64,000 nucleotides of DNA from Streptomyces xanthophaeus (lineage in GTDB: Bacteria; Actinomycetota; Actinomycetes; Streptomycetales; Streptomycetaceae): positions 6,921,001-6,985,000 of the forward strand of contig NZ_CP076543.1 of the NCBI RefSeq assembly GCF_030440515.1. The letters are read 5' to 3'. Shown piece by piece: positions 1-7,800 of this stretch; the stretch's first letter is position 1, and each line of letters opens with the position of its first letter. The position numbers were made by a program, and so were the translations under genes. Under the pieces are notes generated by a model. That model saw nothing but the letters and a program-made list of their open reading frames with translations, had not been told where the DNA came from and did not search any database.

Positions 1-2
1 GG

Positions 3-332
3 GTCTTCGAGGTGTTCAGCGGGAGCGACGGCGTGGACGAGATCCGGCCGACCCCGCTCCTGGTACGGAGCGAGCCCGGACCCGCCCACATCAGCGCGGG
101 CGGGGAGACGTACACCCTGCCGGCCGGGGAGTTCCACGCCACCGCACTGGAGGGCCTGGAACCCGCGGCCACGCTGGTGCACGGCATGTCGATCCCCGGG
201 CAGCTCGACCTCTCGCTCGGCCCGCTCGACGGCCGACCGCGCCGCACGACCCGCCGGCTGTGCGGCACCGCGCAGACCGTGCGCAGCGTCCACACCGTCC
301 TCAGGAGGATCGATGCCGAGCAGCGGGCCTGA
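3..332 (+). CDS. Hypothetical protein, C-terminal part (5' end outside window)
   Basis: The reading frame is open to the window edge, so the true start lies upstream; the GTG at 12 is merely the first internal start-like codon. The visible 109 residues contain a short stretch (HISAGGETYTLPAGEFH) that looks like the second half of a cupin-type beta-barrel, with an LPAGEFH turn carrying a possible ligand His. This is a visual impression and not a family assignment. The stop overlaps the start of the following inositol monophosphatase gene by 20 bp, so the two are probably cotranscribed and translationally coupled. I do not recognise a specific function. Confidence 0.6.
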   Translation, partial: VFEVFSGSDGVDEIRPTPLLVRSEPGPAHISAGGETYTLPAGEFHATALEGLEPAATLVHGMSIPGQLDLSLGPLDGRPRRTTRRLCGTAQTVRSVHTVLRRIDAEQRA

Positions 333-1131
333 TTTCGACCACGAGAGGCAGGTCGCCGTCGCCGCGGCGGAGGAGGCGGGCGGTCTGCTGCGCAGGCGGT
401 TCGGCACGGCGCGGTGCGTGCGGACGAAAGGCGGGTCCGGGGACGTGCAGGTGGACCTCGACCTCGCCGCCGAGAAGCTCGTGCTCAGCCGGATACAGCG
501 CCACTTCCCGCACGACCGGATCCTGTCCGAGGAGGCCGGGCTCCTCGACGCGGCGGGCGAACGGACCTGGCTGGTCGACCCGCTGGACGGCAGCAACAAC
601 GTCGTCATCGGGCTGCCCACCTATGCGGTGGGGATCGGACTGTGCCTGGGCGGTACTCCTGTGATGGGAGTGGTGCACGAGCCGGTCACCGGGGAGACCT
701 GGCACGCGGTCAGGGGGCACGGAGCCCACGGGCCGTCCGGCGCGCTGTCCGGCCCCGGCCCCATCCTGCCGCGCCCCGGCCCCGTCGTCGCCTGGACACA
801 GGGGTACGCCGTGGAACGGGGCGACGCGACGGCGGTGGCCCTGCGCGCGGTGCTGGAACTGCGCTGCCGGCGCGTCCTGCAGCTGTGGGCGCCGCTGCTC
901 GGCTGGAGCCTGCTGGCGCGCGGCACCATCGACGCCTTCGTCGGCTACCGCGCGGAGGGCGTCGACCTGCCGACCGGAGCGCTGCTCGCGGCCGAGGCGG
1001 GCGTGGAGCTGCGCACGCTGTCCGGGGCGGCGTTCAGACCCGGCTTCGCCGGGGCCGACACCGGGCGCAGCTTCGTGGCGGCGCGCGGCGAGACCCTCGC
1101 GTACCTCCTGGACGAGGTGGGGTCACGGTAG
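313..1131 (+). CDS. Inositol monophosphatase family protein
   Basis: The 272-residue product has the length and motifs of the Mg-dependent IMPase/FBPase/CysQ superfamily, which hydrolyses sugar or nucleotide monophosphates. The first metal motif is the SEEAG segment with Glu73-Glu74. The signature DPLDGSNN begins at Asp89. The C-terminal motif is recognisable as VDLPTGALLAAEAG, in which the usual WD..AG sequence is relaxed. The ATG at 313 is chosen because AGGAGG lies at 303-308, a normal spacing, inside the end of the upstream gene. There are no membrane segments, so it should be cytoplasmic. The substrate cannot be told from sequence; inositol-1-phosphate, histidinol phosphate or 3'-phosphoadenosine phosphate are all possible in this family. 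Confidence 0.88.
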   Translation: MPSSGPDFDHERQVAVAAAEEAGGLLRRRFGTARCVRTKGGSGDVQVDLDLAAEKLVLSRIQRHFPHDRILSEEAGLLDAAGERTWLVDPLDGSNNVVIGLPTYAVGIGLCLGGTPVMGVVHEPVTGETWHAVRGHGAHGPSGALSGPGPILPRPGPVVAWTQGYAVERGDATAVALRAVLELRCRRVLQLWAPLLGWSLLARGTIDAFVGYRAEGVDLPTGALLAAEAGVELRTLSGAAFRPGFAGADTGRSFVAARGETLAYLLDEVGSR

Positions 1132-1189
1132 GGAGTCTTTGGCGCGCACGTTCGACACCGATCCTCCGGCTACCGGCTCTTGCCCTTGG

Positions 1190-2029
1190 CTAGAGGCGTG
1201 TCGCGGTGCGGACGAGGTCGGCGACGGCTTTGGATCTGCTGTGCGGTGGCCAGGCGATGACGGTCGTGACAGCGGGTGCGTCCGGCACCGGCACCGTCGC
1301 ATGACCGTCGCGCAGGTGGGCTCGGAGGGACTCGGGCACGACCGCGCAGGCCCGTCCGAGCGCGATCAGCTGGAACAGCTGGGTGTGGTCGCGCACCTGC
1401 GGGCCAGGTCCGTCCGGATAGCCCCCGCCCCGTCGAGGCCAGCGTGGCAGGGGCAGGTCCGTCAGGGTGGTGACCTCGGCCATCGACACATGGGGTCGGC
1501 CGGCCAAGGGGTGCCCCGCGGGCAGGACCACGACCTGCTGTTCGGTGTGCAGGTCCTCGGTGTCGAGTCCGGCCGTCGTGTCGAAGGGCCGCTGGAGCAG
1601 AGCGACGTCGGCACGCCCGTCGCGCAGCAGCCTTTCCTGCTCGCCGGGTCCGCACAGCATCACCTCGACGGCGACCGCGCCGGGCTCGGCGGCGTAGGCG
1701 TCCAGCAGCTTCGACAACAGTTCGCCGGACGCTCCGGCTTTCGTGGCCAGCAGCACACCGGGCCGTTCGGCAGCTGCGCGGCGGGTGCGGCGCTCGGCGG
1801 CTTCGACCGCGTCGAGTGCGGCCCGGGCCTCCCGCAGAAGCACCGACCCGGCCTCGGTCAAGGAGACCGCGCGAGCAGTGCGGTGCAGCAGAACCACTCC
1901 GAGCCGCCGCTCAAGCTGCTGGATCGCCCGCGACAGCGGTGGTTGCGCCATGGCGAGCCGCTGCGCCGCCCGCCCGAAGTGCAACTCCTCCGCGACGGCG
2001 ACGAAATATCGTAGCTCTCGCGTCTCCAC
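1190..2029 (-). CDS. LysR family transcriptional regulator
   Basis: From the GTG at 2029 the protein has 279 residues, a normal LysR length. It opens with the winged-helix HTH signature: ELRYFVAVAEELHFGRAAQRL followed by a PPLSRAIQQLE recognition helix. A periplasmic-binding-like effector domain follows, in which LLRDGRADVALL and the LPAGHPLAG segment are typical. The frame is open for another 80 codons upstream, but those residues have no LysR homology and would run through the operator region, so the GTG beside the HTH is preferred. It diverges from a broken short-chain dehydrogenase gene that was probably its original target. It may still autoregulate. Confidence 0.88.
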   Translation of the reverse strand: METRELRYFVAVAEELHFGRAAQRLAMAQPPLSRAIQQLERRLGVVLLHRTARAVSLTEAGSVLLREARAALDAVEAAERRTRRAAAERPGVLLATKAGASGELLSKLLDAYAAEPGAVAVEVMLCGPGEQERLLRDGRADVALLQRPFDTTAGLDTEDLHTEQQVVVLPAGHPLAGRPHVSMAEVTTLTDLPLPRWPRRGGGYPDGPGPQVRDHTQLFQLIALGRACAVVPESLRAHLRDGHATVPVPDAPAVTTVIAWPPHSRSKAVADLVRTATRL

Positions 2030-2060
2030 CGCGTCATCGTATCCGGCGCCCACCACGACC

Positions 2061-2077
2061 GATATCCGTGGGGTATC
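2061..2077. promoter_or_regulatory. Candidate LysR operator (T-N11-A palindrome)
   Basis: GATA and TATC arms flank nine bases in the gap between the LysR start (2029) and the start of the dehydrogenase remnant (2135). T2063 and A2075 are separated by exactly 11 bases, matching the LysR T-N11-A box. Position and symmetry support an operator; binding is inferred. Confidence 0.5.
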
Positions 2078-2134
2078 ACCGCCCACCCGGTCGGTCTTGG
2101 ACGTCCCACCCCGGTCCGCACCACGCTTGATGAC

Positions 2135-2369
2135 ATGAGTGGACAGACGATCGCGCCGGTGACCGGTGCGAACAAAGGAATCGGATACGAGCGGTAGCAA
2201 CATCCTGATCAACTCCCGCTGTCCCGGCTTCACCGTCACCGACCTGAACGGCTTCCGGGGCGTCCGCACACCCCACCAGGGCGCCGCGATCGCGATTCAC
2301 CTCGCGACCCTGCCCGACGACGGACCGACCGGCGGATTCTTCGACGACGGTGGAACAGTGCCCTGGTGA
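2135..2369 (+). pseudogene. Short-chain dehydrogenase remnant (internal deletion and frameshift)
   Basis: The ATG at 2135 opens with the SDR nucleotide-binding start: MSGQTIAPVTGANKGIGYE with the TGxxxGIG motif. It meets a TAG stop at 2195. Immediately after, in another frame, the sequence encodes a typical SDR C-terminus: NILINSRCPGFTVTDLNGF followed by GGFFDDGGTVPW, ending at 2369. About 170-180 codons carrying the Ser-Tyr-Lys catalytic region are missing at the junction near 2185-2200. What remains is therefore an internally deleted, frameshifted gene. Its divergent position next to the LysR regulator is the usual arrangement of a regulator and its target. Confidence 0.82.
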
Positions 2370-2438
2370 CAGGCTCACCGGCCCCTGGTTCAGGGAGTTG
2401 ACACGCCCGGTGTCAGAGGGCGCCGGCAGCATCGGTGC

Positions 2439-3482
2439 ATGACGATCATCCGTACCACTCCGCCGCGGCCGGTCGATGTCACCGCGGTCTTCCCCCAACT
2501 GGCCCCGCTGGCACGACCGGCGATCCGGTTGCACCCCCGCCCGGGAGCTCCGTCCCCGCATGACAGTTCGATCGGCGGGCCGCTGCTGTGGCCCGCCGAC
2601 GAGCCGTGGCCGCAATGCGACGCCCCGCACGAGGGGGGCGGCCAGGTGCTGGCGGTGGTGCGGGTGGAACAGCGCGTGCGGGCGAGAGTGGCGGCGCACC
2701 CGGACGGGACTCCCGGCGTTTCCTCGTACACGCCGGAGGAGAAAGCGGTCCTGGAGCAGATCGACTGGGACCTGGAGCGGCCCGACGGCCCTGTCCCCCT
2801 GCTGCCCGTGGCCCAGTTGTACGTGCGTGACGTCCCTGTGCTGCGTCCGCCCGGGCAGGCCGATCTGCTCCAGGTGCTGTGGTGCCCCTTCGACCACCCG
2901 GAGATGTACATGCCCAGGACCGCTGTGTTCTGGCGCTCCGCGGCCGCCGTCACCGACATCCTCGCCTCGCCCCCGGAACCGTTCGACGTGGAGCACGAGG
3001 AATACGTGCCCGAGCCGTGCGTGCTCGCGCCGGAGCGGATCACCGAGTACCCCCACTCCCTGGAGCTGAGCCAGGAGCTGCGAGAGCAGCTCGGAGACTG
3101 GAGCAGGTGGCAGGCGGCCGACGCCGGTGTGGACAGCTCCTACGCTCCCTACCCGGAGTCCTTCTACCGCAGCGATCTGTCCGTCGCCCCCGGCTGGAAG
3201 GCCGGCGGCTGGCCCCAGTGGGGCTACACCGACCCCGCTCCCCGCCAGTGCCCCGCCTGCGACACCGCGATGGACGCGCTGCTGACCATCGACACGTTCG
3301 AATGGGACAGCGGCAACCGCAGCTGGATTCCGGACGAGGACCAGGCCGTTGCGTCCTCCACCGACCAGCGCCATCGCGACCTCAGGCGACCGACCGCGGT
3401 CCAGATCGGCAGCGGCTACAAACAGCAGCTCTACATCTGCCCGGCGGCGCCGGAGCATCCCCACGTCGAGCTGATGCAGTAG
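2439..3482 (+). CDS. DUF1963 (YwqG-like) protein
   Basis: The 347-residue protein starts at ATG 2439. It shows the layout of the DUF1963/YwqG family: GPLLWPADEPWPQC near residue 48, an inner strand LPVAQLYVRDVP, the WPQWGYTD segment, and a C-terminal QLYICPAAPEHPHVELMQ. A CPAC pair around residue 270 could bind a metal. No signal peptide or membrane helix is present. The family has solved folds but no established biochemical role, so I do not assign one. It runs convergently toward the permease gene downstream. Confidence 0.8.
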   Translation: MTIIRTTPPRPVDVTAVFPQLAPLARPAIRLHPRPGAPSPHDSSIGGPLLWPADEPWPQCDAPHEGGGQVLAVVRVEQRVRARVAAHPDGTPGVSSYTPEEKAVLEQIDWDLERPDGPVPLLPVAQLYVRDVPVLRPPGQADLLQVLWCPFDHPEMYMPRTAVFWRSAAAVTDILASPPEPFDVEHEEYVPEPCVLAPERITEYPHSLELSQELREQLGDWSRWQAADAGVDSSYAPYPESFYRSDLSVAPGWKAGGWPQWGYTDPAPRQCPACDTAMDALLTIDTFEWDSGNRSWIPDEDQAVASSTDQRHRDLRRPTAVQIGSGYKQQLYICPAAPEHPHVELMQ

Positions 3483-3545
3483 CCGCCCGGACGGCACCCG
3501 CCGCACGACCATGCCATCGGCGAGGCGTCGACCGCACGGAACGGC

Positions 3546-4736
3546 CTAAGTCGTGGCCGCCAGTGCCAGGGTCGCCGCGAGCGTGCCCGCCACCGCCAGC
3601 ACGAAGCCCGTACCGAAGAAGCGGCCCAGGTCGATCCGGGTGCCGTGCCAGCGGCACCGCTCGAACCACAGGAGGGTGGCCAGCGAGGCCCACGGCGTGA
3701 TGACCGGCCCCACGTTGACGCCGATCAGCTGGGCGAGCAGCTGCTCGTGATTGGCCACCGGAATGGCCGCCTCGCCCGCCAGATAGGCCGGGAGGTTGTT
3801 CAGCACGTTCGAGAAGCCCGCCCCGACCGCCGCCGACCTCAGCATGCCGACGACGCCGTTGTCGGAGCCCATCGCCGCCGCGAGGATGTCGTGCAGCCCG
3901 TGGGCGTTGACGGTCTCCACGACCAGGAACATCCCCGGGACCAGGACGAGGAGCCGCCAGGGAATCAGGGAGAGGCGCAGCGTTTCGCGGCTGCGCACCC
4001 AGAAGGCCACGACCACGATCAGCGCGGCCGCCATCGACGCCGACCACAGCGGCACGTCGGCGAGCAGGATCGCCAGCAGGAATCCGGCGCACGCGACCGC
4101 GCTCACCCGGAACAGGACCCGGTCCGCGGGGCGCGGCAGGGGCGGCGGGGTGTAGCGGGTCTCGGCGCGGCGCCCCGGGCGCCAGTAGAAGCCCCACAGG
4201 CAGGCCATCGTGACCGCGATGGCGGCCAGCTGCGGCGCCCACATGGTGGCGGCCATCTCCGACGGGGTCAGCGCGATGCGGTCCGCGGCCAGCAGGTTCG
4301 TCAGGTTCGACACGGGAAGCAGCAGGCTGGCCGTGTTGGCCAGCCACACCGTGGTCATCGCCAGCGGTACGGGCGCGATACCGACCCGGGTCGCCAGCGC
4401 CAGCATCACCGGGGTCAGCAGGACCGCCGTCGTGTCCAGGTTGAGGGTGATGGTGGTGACGGACGCGAACAGCACGCAGAGGCAGAAGAGGAGGGGGTAC
4501 CGGCCGCGCCCCGCCCGGGCCACCCAGGTGGCGACGACGTCGAAGACCTCCGCCTTGCCGGTCAGCTCGGCGAGGACGATGACGGTGGCCAGGAACACCA
4601 CCAGCGGACCGATGCGCTCCAGCACGTCCGCGGCGGGTCCGGTGGGCAGCAGGCCCGTGGCGACGCACAGCGCACCGAGTGCGAGCAGGCCGCCGGCCAG
4701 CCAGTCCAGTGGATGCAGACGCCTGAGGAAAGACAC
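3546..4736 (-). CDS. ArsB/SLC13-type inner-membrane permease
   Basis: The product has 396 residues and about ten to eleven hydrophobic segments, matching the ion transporter superfamily that includes ArsB (arsenite efflux) and NhaD/SLC13 carriers. Supporting segments are TITLNLDTTAVLLTPVML near residue 100, WLANTASLLLPVSNLTNLL, and the second half GAGFSNVLNNLPAYL with VGPVITPWASLATLLW, corresponding to the two re-entrant loops of the family. The GTG at 4736 precedes the first hydrophobic block and has no convincing ribosome-binding site, so the start is uncertain by a few codons. No arsR or arsC neighbour is present; arsenite export is only one possibility beside anion or Na+/H+ transport. 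Confidence 0.8.
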   Translation of the reverse strand: MSFLRRLHPLDWLAGGLLALGALCVATGLLPTGPAADVLERIGPLVVFLATVIVLAELTGKAEVFDVVATWVARAGRGRYPLLFCLCVLFASVTTITLNLDTTAVLLTPVMLALATRVGIAPVPLAMTTVWLANTASLLLPVSNLTNLLAADRIALTPSEMAATMWAPQLAAIAVTMACLWGFYWRPGRRAETRYTPPPLPRPADRVLFRVSAVACAGFLLAILLADVPLWSASMAAALIVVVAFWVRSRETLRLSLIPWRLLVLVPGMFLVVETVNAHGLHDILAAAMGSDNGVVGMLRSAAVGAGFSNVLNNLPAYLAGEAAIPVANHEQLLAQLIGVNVGPVITPWASLATLLWFERCRWHGTRIDLGRFFGTGFVLAVAGTLAATLALAATT

Positions 4737-4880
4737 GGCGAACAGGTTCGCACATACACACGCCCCGGCATCAGACGGGGCGGAAGGAATCGGACAGGCC
4801 CGCCCGGGCGGGGTGTCCGGCGGCCCGCAGGAGATCGCCCCGACCTTGACGGGACAAACCCGCCGCCGGGGCCCCGGCCC

Positions 4881-4886
4881 TACGAT
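4881..4886 (+). promoter_or_regulatory. Candidate -10 element for a leaderless transcript
   Basis: TACGAT fits the actinobacterial TAnnnT -10 consensus and ends six bases before the ATG at 4893. That places the transcription start at or within a base of the start codon. No Shine-Dalgarno sequence precedes this ATG, which agrees with a leaderless mRNA. No good -35 was found at the right spacing. Confidence 0.45.
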
Positions 4887-4892
4887 GGACTC

Positions 4893-7800
4893 ATGATGAC
4901 GGACGGGCAATTCGGCGCTCCCGCAAGAGAGTTCGACTTCTTCATCAGTTACTCCCCGGCAGACGAACAATGGGCCGCATGGATCGCCTGGACCCTGGAG
5001 GAAGCCGGCTACCGCACGGTCGTGCAGGCCTGGGACTTCGTACCGGGCACCAACTTCATAGACTTCATGGACCGGGGGGTCAGCGAGTCCCTGGCGGTCA
5101 TCGCCGTACTGTCCCGCCACTACGAGCGTTCCACCTACGGTCGCATGGAATGGCAGGCCGCGCTCCGGGCCTCGCCCGAGTCGCCCGAACGGAGGCTGCT
5201 GACCGTCCGGGTGGACGAGATCCCGATCGAGGGACTCCTCGCCACCATCACCTACGTCGACCTCGTCGGCGTGGCGGACATCGACGCGGCCCGCTCCCTG
5301 CTGCTGAACCGGGTCGGGCAGGCCGTCGACGGCCATGCCCGGCCGGGCCGCCGCCCCGGCTATCCGGGGAGCGGACCGGGCCCCGTCCGTCACCCGGAGC
5401 AGCCCAATCCGGGCCGTCCGCAGCCGAGCGCGCTCGCCGGACCCGGCTGGTCGGGGCGCCGGCGGCCGGCCCGGGCGCCGCTCTACCCGCAGGCCGCCGC
5501 GGCCGGCCACAGCGCCCAGGACACCGTGACCGTCCTGCACCTGGCCGGGCCCGACTTCGGGCGCGGCCGCGAACCCGACTCGCTCAGCCGGCAGATCCGC
5601 GGCGACCTCATCATGCTCAGGGACGCGGGGGCACCCGCCCCCGACCTGATGGTGGTCACCGGTGACCTCACCGCGTCCGGCAGCCCGCGCGAATGCGATC
5701 AGGCCCTCAGCTTCCTCACCGCCCTGCGGTCCCAGCTCGACCTGTCCCCCCAGCGGGTGATGGTGGTACCGGGCGCGCAGGACGTGAACCAGGCCGCGTC
5801 CCAGGCCTACTTCCACACCTGCGAGGCCGACGAGGTCGCGCCGCAGCCGCCGTACTGGCCCAAATGGCGCCACTACACCCGGCTGTTCCGCGGCCTCTAC
5901 CAGGGCCTGGACACCGTCTTCGACAGCGACCAGCCCTGGACCCTCTTTCCGGTGCCCGAACTGAGCACGGTCGTCGCCGGTTTCAACTCCTCCATGGCCT
6001 ACAGCCACCGCCCCGAGGAGCAGTACGGCTTCATCGGCCGCGACCAGGCCGCCTGGTTCGCCGAGGCCATGCGCCGGTACGAGGAGGAGGGCTGGCTGCG
6101 CATCGGCGCGCTCCGCCACCCGCTCACCGACGGCCGCCGCCCCGGTGACGCGGTCGGCGGCCCCGGCGGCCTGCGGGACGCCGACACCTTCGCCCGGCTG
6201 GCCGCGCCGCGGCTGCACCTGCTGCTGCACGGGCCGACCGGAGGCCCCCGCACCACCACCTCCGCGCCCAGCCGCACCCAGCTCGCAGGGACTTCCGGGG
6301 CTTCCGCCGCTTCCGGGGGCGCCGGTGAGCTGCCCCTGTTCGGCTCCGCGGCCCCCGCCAGGTTCCAGCTGCTCCAGGTCGGCGCCGCGGGCGTGACCCG
6401 CTGGGACGACCGGATCACCTCCGCGTCCGAGACCTTCCCCGCCGCGTGGCGGCAGACCCGCCGGGTCTTCCCGGTACCGGAACTGCCCGCCGTCATCGAG
6501 GTCGAGCGGGCCGGCGGCCGGGCTCCCCTGGACGACCCCGCCGCCTCGCTCGCCGAACGGGTGAAGGAGATCTGCCGCGTGCGGCGGGAGGGCGTACGGC
6601 TGCGCGACGTCCCGCGCCGTGAACCGGGCGACATGGTGCAGATCATGGCCACCTGGCAGGAGCAGGAGGACGGCGTCGTCCAGCAGCAGCGCATAGCCGT
6701 CCACCCGGGGAGCCCCACCGAGGAGGAACTCGACCGCTTCATCGCCCAGGTGCACGCCACCGACACCGGCTCCGAGGCCGTCCTGGTGTACGCGGGCGAC
6801 GCCCCGGCCGGCGGGCTGCGCCGCCGGGCCGCCGCCCACGGCGTCCGCGTCCGGGTCCGCAGCTTCATCGAGTTCCAGGGCCTGCTCGACCTCCGGGGCT
6901 ACGTCGCCGCGCAGACGGCGCGGCTCAGCAGCAGCGAGCAGTACGCCCCCGGCCTCTACCTCCCCCAGCGCTACCGCGACGCCGACCGCCCCGACGGACA
7001 GGAGCACGACGGACTCGTCGAGGAGCTGCTGGAACTCCTGGAGTCCGACCACGGCCGGTTCGTCCTGCTCCTCGGCGACTTCGGACACGGCAAGACCTTC
7101 GCCCTGCGCGAGCTCGCCCGTCGTATCTCCGAGCAGCTCCCGCACCTGACCCCGCTGCTGATCCCGCTCAACTCCCTCGACCGGGCGCACAGCCTCGAAG
7201 GCCTGGTCGCCGCCCACCTGGCCGGCCACGACGTCGACACGATCGACCTGCGGGCCCTGCGCTACATGCTCGCCCAGGGCCGCGTCGTCCTGCTCTTCGA
7301 CGGCTTCGACGAACTGGTCAACCGGGTCAGCTACGACCGGGCCGCCGACCACCTCCAGGTCCTCCTCGACGCGGCCGTCGACCACGCGAAGATCGTCGTC
7401 AGCAGCCGCACCCAGCACTTCAAGTCGCACGCCCAGGTGCTCACCGCGCTCGGCGAACGCGTCGGCCTGCTCCCGCAGCGCAGGATCCTGGCCGTCGAAG
7501 GCTTCACCCCCGCGCAGATCCGCTCCTACCTCGTACGCAGCTACGGCGACGAGCGCGCCGCCGACCGCCGCTACCAGCTCCTGCGCAACATCCCCGACCT
7601 CTTGATGCTCTGCCGCAACCCCCGGCTGCTCTCCTTCGTCGCCGACCTGAGCCAGGACCAGCTGCGGGCGGTCGCCGGAGCGGGCCGGGCGCTCAGCCCC
7701 GCCCGGCTGTACGAGGACGTCTTCACCTCCTGGCTCGACCACGAGGAACGGCGCGGCCAGGGCGGGCCCGGCGCGCCGCCCGGGCTCACCATCGACCAGC

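Noticed and set aside
4846..4851. TTGACG as -35 for the TIR-WD40 gene
   Set aside because: It is 29 bases from the TACGAT -10, far beyond the usual 16-19.
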